From NCBI GenBank assembly GCA_021776335.1, contig JAJFGB010000011.1, positions 1-64,000 of the forward strand: a DNA stretch of 64,000 nucleotides, read 5' to 3'. Origin of the DNA: Hyphococcus sp. (GTDB taxonomy: Bacteria; Pseudomonadota; Alphaproteobacteria; Caulobacterales; Parvularculaceae). A program made the position numbers and the translations under genes. The notes below the pieces were generated by a model. It had not been told where the DNA came from. It made no database searches and was given only the letters and a program-made list of their open reading frames with translations. Below are positions 9,753 through 18,215 of the stretch, piece after piece. Position 1 is the first letter of the stretch, and each line of letters starts with the position of its first letter.

Positions 9753-10022
9753 CTAGCGGCGCAGGCCGAGTTCTTGAATCAGCTTTTGGTAACGCGACAG
9801 TTCTTTGCCTTTGACATAGTCAAGAAGGCGGCGGCGCTGGGATACCATTTTGAGAAGCCCACGACGCGAGTGATTGTCTTTCTTGTGACCCTTAAAGTGT
9901 TCGGTGAGATTAGTGATCCGTTCAGACAGGATCGCAACCTGAACCTCGGGCGAACCTGTGTCGCCGTCTTTTTGCGCAAATTTTTTGATGAGTTCAGCCT
10001 TACGGCCAGCCGTAATCGACAT
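9753..10022 (-). CDS. rpsO: 30S ribosomal protein S15
   Basis: 89 residues, exactly the usual length. It carries the S15 signature ([20 protein letters not shown], then [16 protein letters not shown] and [17 protein letters not shown]). S15 binds 16S rRNA at an early step of 30S assembly and in several bacteria represses its own mRNA. ATG at 10022, with GGAG about ten bases upstream. A compact stem-loop lies some 35 bases further upstream. Confidence 0.97.
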   Translation of the reverse strand: MSITAGRKAELIKKFAQKDGDTGSPEVQVAILSERITNLTEHFKGHKKDNHSRRGLLKMVSQRRRLLDYVKGKELSRYQKLIQELGLRR

Positions 10023-10056
10023 TAATCACTTCTCCGCGGCGTCGCTAATATTTGGG

Positions 10057-10082
10057 CCCCGCCGGGACGCCGTCCAGCGGGG
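10057..10082 (-). promoter_or_regulatory. stem-loop in the rpsO leader
   Basis: Nested hairpin on the - strand: outer stem CCCCGC/GCGGGG (10057-10062 with 10077-10082) and inner stem GGAC/GTCC with a three-base loop. It sits 35 bases before the rpsO start and has no T-run, so a leader structure is more likely than a terminator. S15 autoregulation through leader structures is known in other bacteria; a role here is inference. Confidence 0.45.
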
Positions 10083-10215
10083 TCGGGAATTGGCGCGCCT
10101 TATGGGGTAAATAGCGGCGGATAGCAAGGGCAGGCCCGCCCGGTTCCAAGCGTGCGGCGCGCGTGGCAGGATGCCATGGCCCACTATCGTCAATAATCCG
10201 CACAAGAGACCGTAA

Positions 10216-11076
10216 ATGCGCATTTTCCTACCTGTTTTGATATTCCTCGCCGCCGCCTGCGCCGAGCAAAAAACCGCTGAAGACCTTGCGGTGACCGCAG
10301 CGCCAGCAGCCACGCCGCGGCTGGAGCCACTCTGGGTTGCGACCGACTTTTCCGCACCGGAAGGCGTCGCAGCGGCGCCGAGCGGCGGCTATTTCATCTC
10401 TAATGTTGTTGGCGACGCCACTGACAAGGATGGCGAGGGCTGGATTTCAGTCCTTTCCGATAAGGGCGAGATCGTCGAATCGCAATTCGCAGCAGGATTG
10501 GATGCGCCAAAGGGAATGGCCGTTCTTAACGGCATTCTCTATGTCGCGGATATCGATCAGGTGCGCTTGTTTGATGCTGCAACTGGCGAAGCGCGCGGCG
10601 AGATCGCAGTTGACGGCGCCGCATTTCTCAATGATGCAACTGTCTGGCAAGACACAATTTATGTCTCCGACTCGCGTATGGACCGCATTAGTCGGCTCGA
10701 CGGCGACGCGGCGACCACATGGCTTGAGGGCGAGGCGCTTGACGGCGTCAACGGGCTTTTGGGCGCCGGCGAAAGCCTTCTCGTCTCCACCATGACCACC
10801 GGCACGCTATACAAAGCCGACAGCGACAAGACGCTCACTGTCATTGCCGAGGGCATGATCGACGCTGATGGCATCGGTATTGTTGAAGGCGGCGGCTGGC
10901 TGGTTTCAGCCTGGCGCGGCGATATTTATGCAGTATCGCCCGACGGCAAGGTCACCAGGCTTTTGGATAGTCGCGAAGACGAAATCTTACAAAATGATCT
11001 CAGCGTGTTTGGCGACATCGTAATCGTGCCCAATTGGCTGCCGGGAACCGTCACCGCATGGCGGATTGTGGAATAG
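10216..11076 (+). CDS. SMP-30/gluconolactonase-like beta-propeller lipoprotein
   Basis: 286-residue predicted lipoprotein (signal MRIFLPVLIFLAAAC, lipid Cys at 15). The rest reads as repeated propeller blades of the SMP-30/strictosidine synthase type: PEGVAAAPSGGYFISN, PKGMAVLNGILYVAD, NDATVWQDTIYVSDS, NGLLGAGESLLVS, ADGIGIVEGGGWLVS. These resemble sugar-lactone or organophosphate lactonases, but substrate residues cannot be assigned with confidence. It runs against the flanking rpsO and truB genes and interrupts a usually continuous operon region. It converges on truB. Confidence 0.78.
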   Translation: MRIFLPVLIFLAAACAEQKTAEDLAVTAAPAATPRLEPLWVATDFSAPEGVAAAPSGGYFISNVVGDATDKDGEGWISVLSDKGEIVESQFAAGLDAPKGMAVLNGILYVADIDQVRLFDAATGEARGEIAVDGAAFLNDATVWQDTIYVSDSRMDRISRLDGDAATTWLEGEALDGVNGLLGAGESLLVSTMTTGTLYKADSDKTLTVIAEGMIDADGIGIVEGGGWLVSAWRGDIYAVSPDGKVTRLLDSREDEILQNDLSVFGDIVIVPNWLPGTVTAWRIVE

Positions 11077-11141
11077 TTGGTTTGACTGTCACCAACATGG
11101 AAGATGAGATGTTTTGGTGAGAAAATGGTGATCGCCGGATT

Positions 11142-12074
11142 TTAGAGGTTAAACACCCGGGCCGGTTTCAGCTTCAGCCCGTCAAGCTCACAGATCGCCA
11201 CCGGCTCGTCATAGAGCACCGCGAGGACGGTAGGAATGACCCCAACAGCCTCACCACGAACGCCTTTGGCGACGGGCGGGGCGATGATCGCTGGCTGGCC
11301 GCGGCGCAGTTTGTCGGCTTGCGGGCCATCAATTGAAGCTTGTGGCAAATGGCTTAGCGCCCCGGTTATCGGTGTCAGCGCCGCGTCGCGATCCTCCGCC
11401 AATGTCAATGCTTGAAGCGCTTCGAGGGTGACGCCGTCTTCGGCGCGAAACGGGCCAACAGCAAGACGGCGCAGGCTTGTTACATGCCCCTCAGTTCCAA
11501 GTGCGTGCGCCATATCGCGCACCAGTGCGCGCACATAGGCGCCTTTACCGGTTACAGCTTCAAAAACGGTTTCATCCGCCGATGGCGTATCAACAATTGT
11601 TAATTCGTGGACCGATATTTTTCTTGATTCGAGTTTTACCTCCTCGCCGTCTCGCGCAATATCATAAGCGCGCTCGCCGCCGACTTTGACCGCAGAAAAC
11701 TGTGGCGGGACCTGGTCGATCTCGCCGATGAACCGACCCAACACCGCCTCAATGTTTTTCAGCGCCGGACGCTGGTCCGACCTTGCAATGACTTCACCTT
11801 CAGCATCATCCGTCGTCGTTGCAACGCCCCATTGGGCGGTAAAGCGATAACATTTTTCCGCATCCATAATATAGGGAACGGTTTTGGTCGCCTCGCCAAA
11901 CGCGATCGGCAGGACACCGGTCGCCAGCGGATCAAGCGTCCCGGCATGCCCCGCCTTTTGCGCCTGAAACAGCCATTTTGCCTTCGACACGGCTTCTGTC
12001 GAGCCAAGGTCGTAGGTTTTGTCGAGGACCAGCCAGCCTGAAATCGGCCGTCCTTTTTTGCGTCGTCTGCCCAT
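11142..12074 (-). CDS. truB: tRNA pseudouridine(55) synthase TruB
   Basis: Makes pseudouridine 55 in the T-loop of tRNAs. 310 residues. The catalytic motif GHAGTLDPLATG holds Asp48; the family segments ISGWLVLDK and the later GAYVRALVRDMAHALG are intact, and a PUA-like C-terminal end follows. ATG at 12074. Usually next to rbfA and rpsO in alphaproteobacteria; here both borders contain inserted genes. Confidence 0.95.
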   Translation of the reverse strand: MGRRRKKGRPISGWLVLDKTYDLGSTEAVSKAKWLFQAQKAGHAGTLDPLATGVLPIAFGEATKTVPYIMDAEKCYRFTAQWGVATTTDDAEGEVIARSDQRPALKNIEAVLGRFIGEIDQVPPQFSAVKVGGERAYDIARDGEEVKLESRKISVHELTIVDTPSADETVFEAVTGKGAYVRALVRDMAHALGTEGHVTSLRRLAVGPFRAEDGVTLEALQALTLAEDRDAALTPITGALSHLPQASIDGPQADKLRRGQPAIIAPPVAKGVRGEAVGVIPTVLAVLYDEPVAICELDGLKLKPARVFNL

Positions 12075-12208
12075 CGGGCCCTCAAAAATTATATCATAAA
12101 AATTTTGCCATGAGACGCCGGATCGGACGACGCCCAGGCTGCGCCCTTCAATCAGGTCCTGGTGAGCCGGTCAAGATACGCTGCCTTCTTTGCGCGAATG
12201 CGCGCCGG

Positions 12209-13279
12209 TCAGAGCCTGGCGCGCAGGGGCGCCGCCAGCGCTTGAGATAATTTCTCAGCTATTCGCGCCTTGCGGCCATGGTCCGATCGAATAATTGTAT
12301 AGTCCCTGGCGCCAATCGCATCAGCAAAAAATAAGAATGCGTTCATCCACCATGCGTCGCTGACGATCTCAATGATGCGTTTCGGGCGCCAATAGATCAT
12401 ATTGTATCCTGCAGACCCATGGTCGAATATCACCGTTTCGGCCGAACTGGCGGCGTCCATATACTGATCGAGGCTTGTTTCAGCGGTGCGCAAAACGAGG
12501 CCGCCGCAAGCGCGCACGACTTCTTCCAATGTGCGGTTTGGATGCGACCGCACAGCAACTTCTGAAGTCTCGCCGTGGCGCGATAAATACAAGATAGAGC
12601 GAGGTTTCGGTTCGACAGTTTTTATATCCAGGAATTTTCTCAGTGCAGCCACTTCCGGGGCCGTCCAATAGCGAATGATTTTTGATTGCCGAATAACCCT
12701 GGCTTTTTTTATCCGAACCGGTGCGTCGACGGATACAAACTCAATGCCGAGACGCGCAGCATCCCGATTAACATAGGGTCGCGCAGCCATAGATGCCGGC
12801 AATAGAACGGGCGCGTTAATATCGCCAATACCAGCCAACGGCGCGAGATATTCCGACATCCAGTCGCCGAAAGTGTCCGTATGTTCTGACTGAATAAAAT
12901 AGGCTTCGGCGATTTCCTGCGCAGGAACAGGCCGGACCGACAAAGAGCGCAGCCCAGGTTTTGACGCTGAATATTTCTCGTAGAGAACGCCATCTTTCCA
13001 ACCAGCGCCGGCTGGCGTTACAATGAGGTTTTCCACCGCCTCATAAGGTGGCGGCGTAGCAGCAAAGCAACGACGGGTCTGTTTGTGGGCGCGGCCTGCG
13101 CGCACCGGAATATCGCCGCTGAAACCCACGTCTCCGCAATTGGTGCTTTTCGTTTCAACCGCATCTATCGGACGATATCGCCCGGTGAGGGTAAAAGCGC
13201 CGCGCCAAATGTCAGAAACACCGCTGCGCATAATCGCTAGCGGAGCCTGGATTTTGGCGTGTCGAAGAGCCGATTTCAT
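12209..13279 (-). CDS. glycosyltransferase family 61 / DUF563-like protein
   Basis: 356 residues, cytosolic by appearance. The C-terminal half has the GT61/DUF563 pattern of capsule-type glycosyltransferases: ILYLSRHGETS, then RTLEEVVRACGG, a position-specific LDQYMDAASSAETVIFDHGSAGYNMIYWRPKRIIEI block, and upstream EAYFIQSEHTDTFGDW with LAPL. Such enzymes add sugars to surface polysaccharides or glycans. It lies alone between rbfA and truB on their strand. ATG at 13279 accepted; 159 bp separate it from rbfA. Target glycan unknown. Confidence 0.72.
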   Translation of the reverse strand: MKSALRHAKIQAPLAIMRSGVSDIWRGAFTLTGRYRPIDAVETKSTNCGDVGFSGDIPVRAGRAHKQTRRCFAATPPPYEAVENLIVTPAGAGWKDGVLYEKYSASKPGLRSLSVRPVPAQEIAEAYFIQSEHTDTFGDWMSEYLAPLAGIGDINAPVLLPASMAARPYVNRDAARLGIEFVSVDAPVRIKKARVIRQSKIIRYWTAPEVAALRKFLDIKTVEPKPRSILYLSRHGETSEVAVRSHPNRTLEEVVRACGGLVLRTAETSLDQYMDAASSAETVIFDHGSAGYNMIYWRPKRIIEIVSDAWWMNAFLFFADAIGARDYTIIRSDHGRKARIAEKLSQALAAPLRARL

Positions 13280-13438
13280 TAAACCGCCGCTATCACGACG
13301 CGCTCAACTTCCCTATCCGCGCCGTTTCCAAGCTTTAATACGATTTCCTGAATAAATGTATGATAGAGGAAATATGCCGGGTCTGGCGGCGCATTTCATA
13401 CATGCATCAACCAAGCCTGCCCTCACCGTAAAATCAGG

Positions 13439-13834
13439 TCAATCTTTGCCTAGGTCTCTTGCCACGTCAGGGCGCGCCAGCAGGGCGTCGATTTTCTGGG
13501 CTTCGGCAAAGGTGTCATCGCTGTGAAACGACAGCTCAGGCGTATATTTCAGGTTGATTTTGGCGCCCAGCAATTTGCGAAGATAGGGCGCAACCTTATT
13601 GAGGGCGCCCACAACCTCGCCCTGATCGACGCCGCCCAAAGGCGAGGCATAGGCCGTTGCCTTTTTGAGGTCAGGAGAAACGCGCACTTCACTGATGGTA
13701 ACAGACACCCCTTGAAGCGCCGGCTCCCGCAAGGTTTCACGCTGCATGACCTCAACCAGCGCATGGCGGATGAGCTCACCCGCGCGCAGCTGACGCTGGG
13801 AGGGGCCTTTCGGTGATGAAAATCGCTTTGCCAT
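13439..13834 (-). CDS. rbfA: ribosome-binding factor A
   Basis: 131-residue KH-fold protein needed for late 30S maturation and 16S rRNA 5'-end processing. It has the family pattern: basic N-terminus with SQRQLRAGELIRHALVEVM, then VTISEVRVSPDLKKATAYASPL and the end LKYTPELSFHSDDTF. The basic N-terminal MAKRFSSPKGPSQRQL is typical of alphaproteobacteria. ATG at 13834. Downstream of infB but separated from it by the TrpF-like and DUF6958 genes. Confidence 0.94.
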   Translation of the reverse strand: MAKRFSSPKGPSQRQLRAGELIRHALVEVMQRETLREPALQGVSVTISEVRVSPDLKKATAYASPLGGVDQGEVVGALNKVAPYLRKLLGAKINLKYTPELSFHSDDTFAEAQKIDALLARPDVARDLGKD

Positions 13835-13880
13835 TTGTTCAATTTATGCATCGCGGGCGAAAAATGAAACCCCGAAGGAT

Positions 13881-14183
13881 TCAAGCCCGCGCTATGCGTT
13901 GGCGGCCTTTTCCCGGTACGCGGCGAATTTCTCCGACGGTCTCCATATGCAGTTTCACCGTCGTCACATGCCACGCGAGCGAGCCGAGCTCGGCGCGCGC
14001 AGCGGCATCGAGGAGAGCGCCGACTTTCTCCGGCAAGTCGGTGAAATAGACCTCACCCTCGCGCCCCACCAACGTCAAAATGGCGGCGCGCACAACATCG
14101 AATTTCCATTTTGGAATGCGAGTCGGCGCCTTGCCGGGCGTTGGCGTTTTACACAGAATTTTTTCTTCGTCGCGCGTCATCAT
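13881..14183 (-). CDS. DUF6958-like small protein
   Basis: 100 residues with two possible adjacent ATG starts (14183 and 14180). The sequence KWKFDVVRAAILTLV, GEVYFTDLPEKV, LGSLAWHVTTVKLHMETVGEIRRVPGKGRQRI resembles the small DUF6958 group: a compact winged-helix-like protein with a basic end. No function is known. It begins 7 bases after the stop of the TrpF-like gene, so the two are probably cotranslated. Confidence in the gene is good, in the family name moderate. Confidence 0.72.
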   Translation of the reverse strand: MMTRDEEKILCKTPTPGKAPTRIPKWKFDVVRAAILTLVGREGEVYFTDLPEKVGALLDAAARAELGSLAWHVTTVKLHMETVGEIRRVPGKGRQRIARA

Positions 14184-14190
14184 CACTCGC

Positions 14191-14856
14191 TCATAGTTGC
14201 GCAGCAAAGGCGTTGAGTTTTGCTTCGACAAGCGCATAGGCGCGCGATTTATCGCGCAGCCCCGAGCAGATGTCGACACCATGGGGGCGCACGGCGGCAA
14301 CCGCATCCATGATATTTTCGGGCCCCAGCCCGCCCGCCAGAAATACAGGCTTGTCCAACACCTCAACGATCTTTCTGCTGATGGACCAGTCATGAACATC
14401 ACCGGTGCCGCCAAACGTTCTAACGGGAGCGCTTGGCTTGCCTGAATCCAACAGGATAAAATCAGCTTCTTCCGCCGCATGCCGCGCTGCCTCAACGGCG
14501 CTCTGGCCTTCAACGTGGATGACCTGAATAATTCTTATATCCGGGTGCGCCCGACGAATACCACCATAGGCGCCCGGCGCTGGGTCATCGACAATCTGCA
14601 CGCTGTTAACGCCAGTGTCGGCGATATGATCGGCGATCGCATCGCCTGTCGTGCGGCTGGTAAGCAATGTCGTCCAGATTTTGTTGCCATGGCGCGCAGA
14701 GACATGGTCAGCGATTGTTCTGATCGCATCATCGGTGAGCAACCCCGGCCCGTTCGGCATTTCGCCCACAAGACCCACCGCTAGCGCGCCAGCGGCAATC
14801 GCCAAATCCGCCTCCGCAGGCGACAGCATGCAGCAGACTTTAAACGGCAGCATCAT
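14191..14856 (-). CDS. phosphoribosylanthranilate isomerase-like (TrpF family)
   Basis: 221-residue TIM-barrel protein of the PRAI family. The usual opening KICGI is changed to KVCCM, keeping the catalytic-position Cys; the general-acid Asp seems present in FILLDSG. The phosphate-binding ends FGGTGDVHDW, FLAGGLGPENI and GVDICSGLRD are recognisable, but the ending ICSG replaces the common VSSG. No trpB or trpA follows; the partner is a DUF6958 gene. It may be TrpF or a paralogue acting on another phosphoribosyl sugar. Start: ATG at 14856 after AAGGTG; a GTG at 14862 is also possible. Confidence 0.75.
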   Translation of the reverse strand: MMLPFKVCCMLSPAEADLAIAAGALAVGLVGEMPNGPGLLTDDAIRTIADHVSARHGNKIWTTLLTSRTTGDAIADHIADTGVNSVQIVDDPAPGAYGGIRRAHPDIRIIQVIHVEGQSAVEAARHAAEEADFILLDSGKPSAPVRTFGGTGDVHDWSISRKIVEVLDKPVFLAGGLGPENIMDAVAAVRPHGVDICSGLRDKSRAYALVEAKLNAFAAQL

Positions 14857-14902
14857 TTTCACCTTGTCGCTGGCTCAATGACGTGATCGGATCGAACTTC
14901 CC

Positions 14903-17485
14903 CTAAAGCGTTCGCGTAATACTCTCAACGGAGAAGCACTCGATGACATCGCTCGCTTTGAGGTCGTCATAATTGGCAAAACTCATGCCGCATTCCTGAC
15001 CATTGGGCACTTCCTGCACATCGTCTTTGAAACGCTTAAGCTGTGAAAGCTCGCCCTCATGAATGACGACGTTGTCACGAATGAGGCGCACTTTGGCGCC
15101 GCGCCGCACCTGGCCCTCGGTGACCCGGCAACCGGCAACTTTGCCATGTTTTGAAATCGAAAAGACTTCGAGAATTTCCGCATTGCCGAGGAATGTTTCA
15201 CGCAGCTCCGGTTCCAGCATGCCGGAAAGGACGCCTTTGAGGTCATCAATGAGGTTATAAATAACCGAGTAATAACGGATCTCAACCTTGTCGCGCTCCG
15301 CCGCATCACGCGCTTGCTTATTTGCACGCACATTAAAGCCGATCACTGGCGCCGACGATGCGCCAGCAAGCACAACATCGCTTTCGGAAATGCCGCCAAC
15401 GCCCGTATGCAGCACTTTCACACGAACTTCTTCGGTCGAGAGTTTCTCAAGCGATCCGACAATCGCTTCTATCGACCCCTGAACATCGCCCTTGATGACA
15501 ATCGGCAATTCCTTGATCTCGGCGTCCTGCAGCTGAGACATCATCTGTTCAAGCGATGTGCCGGTGGTTTTCGTAGTGTCATTTTCACGACGCTGTCGCT
15601 GACGGAATTCGGCGATCTCCCGCGCGCGCGCTTCGGTTTTCACAACGTAGAAATTATCGCCAGGCTCCGGCGCCGCATTGAGGCCGAGCACCTCTACCGG
15701 CAAAGAAGGTCCCGCCTCTTTTAGAGTTTTGCCTGTGTAGTCGGTGATTGCGCGCACCTTACCCCACTCGGACCCGACAACAAGAATATCACCGCGCCTC
15801 AGTGTTCCGCGCTGGACCAACATTGTCGCAACCGCGCCGCGCCCCTTGTCGAGGCGCGCTTCAACGACGGCGCCGTCTGCCGCCCGGGTCGGATCGGCTT
15901 TTAAATCGAGCAACTCAGACTGCAGCAATATAGCATCCTGCAATCCGTTGAGATTGGTTTTCTTGAGTGCAGAGACTTCGACATCCTGGACCTCGCCGCC
16001 CAAGCCCTCAACCTGGATCTCATATTGAAGCAGGTCGGTCCGAACTTTGTTGGCGTCTGCATCCGGCTTGTCGATCTTGTTGATAGCGACAATAATCGGC
16101 ACGCCTGCAGCTTTCGCATGGCTAATCGCTTCTTCCGTCTGCGGCATGATGGAATCATCCGCAGCAACGACAAGAATAATGATGTCCGTGACGCTGGCCC
16201 CGCGGGCGCGCATTTGCGTGAACGCTGCATGGCCGGGCGTATCCAAAAAAGTAATTTTGCGGTTATCGCCCAGATCAACCTGATAGGCGCCAATATGTTG
16301 GGTAATGCCCCCCGCCTCACCGGCGACGACATCAGTTTGGCGCATCGCATCAAGCAGTGAGGTCTTACCGTGGTCCACATGGCCCATGATCGTTACCACT
16401 GGCGCGCGCGACACCAGACGTTCTTCATTGTCCGGCTCATCGCCAAGACCCTCTTCGACATCAGATTCGGCGACACGCTTGACTGAGTGACCGAGATCTT
16501 CAGCGATCAGTTGCGCTGTATCTGCATCCAGGACGTCATCGGCCATAACTATTTGGTCCTGCGCCATCAGTTCTTTGATGAGGTCGACTGCCCGCATGGA
16601 CATGCGCGCTGCAAGTTCCTGAACGGTAATCGTTTCGGGAATAATCACATCACGGATAATGCGCTGGCCGTCACCGCGCTGCTGTCTTGCGTTCTTTTCA
16701 CGCTCGCGGGCGCGCTTAACAGACGCCAGAGACCGCTGCCGCTCTTCATCGTCAAGTGCATTGGCAATCGTTAACTTGCCGGAGCGGCGACGCGGCGATT
16801 CCTTCGCCTTTGACGTACGCTCCTCGACAGCGCCCTTGCGTTTTGTCTTCAACCGACCGCCGAACTGCGCAAGCGGATTCTTCGGATCAACGGCGGGCGC
16901 CGTCGTTTCCGCCGCAGGGCGAGCCTTCGCTGTGCTTCGGCCGGTACGTTCGCGCTCTTCTAATTCCAGCGCCACGCGCGCCTCTTCCTCAGCGCGCTTA
17001 AGCTCTTCGGCCTCACGCTCTTTTTGCGCTTCCGCTTCGGCTTGGCGGCCACGTTCTACTTCCAGCTTGGCGCGCTCTTCGACTTCTCGCGCCTCGCGCT
17101 CAACGCGTTCAGCAGACTCGCGTTTCGCGCGAGCGTCCTTTTCCAGACGTGATTTGGCGAGCGCTTCTGCGCGAGCGTGTTTTTCGTCATCCGAAAGGGT
17201 GCGAAGAACAGAGCCTTTCTTATCGTCATCCGCCTCCACAGGCGCTTTCGGCGGCGCCTTCGGTGGGGTCACGGTTTTCTTTTCTGGCGCCGCAGTAACG
17301 GCCACATCCTTCGCGACAGCTTCTTTTTTTGCGCCAAGAACACGCCGACGCTTGGTTTCAACAACAACTGTTTTTGAACGCCCATGCGAAAAGCTCTGTT
17401 TCACCGCACCAGTCTCGGTGCGGCGAAGCGTCAAGGGGCGCCTGCCTGTCTTCGGTGTCGTCTCTGTTTCGACGTCGTCGCTCAT
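14903..17485 (-). CDS. infB: translation initiation factor IF-2
   Basis: GTPase that brings fMet-tRNA to the 30S subunit and promotes subunit joining. 860 residues. The long N-terminal part (about 90-270) is a highly charged Glu/Arg/Ala coiled region with embedded basic patches, then the IF2_N module. The G domain has the P-loop GHVDHGKT at 368-375, then DTPGH and NKID. C-terminal IF2 barrels follow. ATG at 17485. Downstream of ylxR in the rimP-nusA-ylxR-infB operon. Confidence 0.97.
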   Translation of the reverse strand: MSDDVETETTPKTGRRPLTLRRTETGAVKQSFSHGRSKTVVVETKRRRVLGAKKEAVAKDVAVTAAPEKKTVTPPKAPPKAPVEADDDKKGSVLRTLSDDEKHARAEALAKSRLEKDARAKRESAERVEREAREVEERAKLEVERGRQAEAEAQKEREAEELKRAEEEARVALELEERERTGRSTAKARPAAETTAPAVDPKNPLAQFGGRLKTKRKGAVEERTSKAKESPRRRSGKLTIANALDDEERQRSLASVKRAREREKNARQQRGDGQRIIRDVIIPETITVQELAARMSMRAVDLIKELMAQDQIVMADDVLDADTAQLIAEDLGHSVKRVAESDVEEGLGDEPDNEERLVSRAPVVTIMGHVDHGKTSLLDAMRQTDVVAGEAGGITQHIGAYQVDLGDNRKITFLDTPGHAAFTQMRARGASVTDIIILVVAADDSIMPQTEEAISHAKAAGVPIIVAINKIDKPDADANKVRTDLLQYEIQVEGLGGEVQDVEVSALKKTNLNGLQDAILLQSELLDLKADPTRAADGAVVEARLDKGRGAVATMLVQRGTLRRGDILVVGSEWGKVRAITDYTGKTLKEAGPSLPVEVLGLNAAPEPGDNFYVVKTEARAREIAEFRQRQRRENDTTKTTGTSLEQMMSQLQDAEIKELPIVIKGDVQGSIEAIVGSLEKLSTEEVRVKVLHTGVGGISESDVVLAGASSAPVIGFNVRANKQARDAAERDKVEIRYYSVIYNLIDDLKGVLSGMLEPELRETFLGNAEILEVFSISKHGKVAGCRVTEGQVRRGAKVRLIRDNVVIHEGELSQLKRFKDDVQEVPNGQECGMSFANYDDLKASDVIECFSVESITRTL

Positions 17486-17615
17486 CCAAACTCCGTAATG
17501 CGCCTTTTTAACAGCGCGCTTTCATCACCGCCCCTCATGCCAAAAGGGACAATCTTTTTCGAAAGCCGCCATGGACATACAGCCCATTTTGGCCGGGGTC
17601 CACCAGAACCCCTTG

Positions 17616-18215
17616 TTATTCCACTCTTCCGGGCTCCATCCGGAACCCCTCAACCCGGCGCGCTTCGCGCAGAAACCGCGACGCTGCCGGCCCCTTTTTT
17701 AGCGCCGCATGAACAACGCCATCACGACCCAAGGCGCGGGACAATTCACTTTCATCAAAAACCCCGATCAATGCGACGCCCTGGGCAACGCCTCGCAGTT
17801 TCCGTTTGCCGTCCTCAGCCGCATCCGCTGCAGCGACAAGAACGGCGATATCTTCCGCCTTTAACGCCGCACGGACTTTTTCAAAGCCCAAAACAGCGCC
17901 GCCTGTTTTACGCGCCATACCCAGCGCACTGAGCGCCGCCTTGACCAATCCCGCTTCTACCCGGTTGCTGAGGTCATCCGGCGCAGTTGCAACCTGCTTG
18001 AATGACCGCGCAAAAGCGCCCTGTTTAACCGCCGTCTCAATCGCCTTGCGCGACGCCGTCACCCAGCTGCCTCGACCCGGCAACGATCCGGAAAAATCAG
18101 GCGTCACAATCCCTTCAGGGCTCAAGACAAACCGAAAATATCCTTCCGGCGAGCCAACAACGCCAGTAGCGGCGCACTTTCGCTGTCGCGGATCATCGTC
18201 AGGCGGGTTCTTCAG
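17616..18215 (-). CDS. ylxR: YlxR (DUF448) RNA-binding protein with L7Ae-like domain, probable CTG start
   Basis: Small RNA-binding protein of the nusA-infB operon; YlxR proteins modulate RNase P and transcription in some bacteria. The conserved YlxR start is visible only if translation begins upstream of the first ordinary start: RQRKCAATG, then YFRFVLSPEGIVTPDF and LPGRGSWV. The first ATG/GTG/TTG in frame is the TTG at 18125, inside the domain. An in-frame stop lies further upstream, and the only candidate starts between are CTGs. The CTG at 18215 follows AGGAGG by six bases. From it the protein is 199 residues; the second half (MARKTGGAVLGFEKVRAAL) is L7Ae-like. It overlaps the end of nusA by 17 bp. 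Confidence 0.85.
   Translation of the reverse strand: MKNPPDDDPRQRKCAATGVVGSPEGYFRFVLSPEGIVTPDFSGSLPGRGSWVTASRKAIETAVKQGAFARSFKQVATAPDDLSNRVEAGLVKAALSALGMARKTGGAVLGFEKVRAALKAEDIAVLVAAADAAEDGKRKLRGVAQGVALIGVFDESELSRALGRDGVVHAALKKGPAASRFLREARRVEGFRMEPGRVE

Noticed and set aside
11076-11096. GTTGGT-n9-ACCAAC hairpin between the lipoprotein gene and truB
   Set aside because: The stem is short and has no T-run, so I do not call it a terminator.
16659-17498. Long + strand ORF of 279 codons opposite infB
   Set aside because: Its Ser/Arg/Ala-rich composition is the mirror of the charged IF-2 N-terminal region; infB is certain here.
17616-18125. ylxR starting at TTG 18125
   Set aside because: This start would remove the conserved RKCAATG and YFRFV region of the YlxR domain, which is in frame just upstream.
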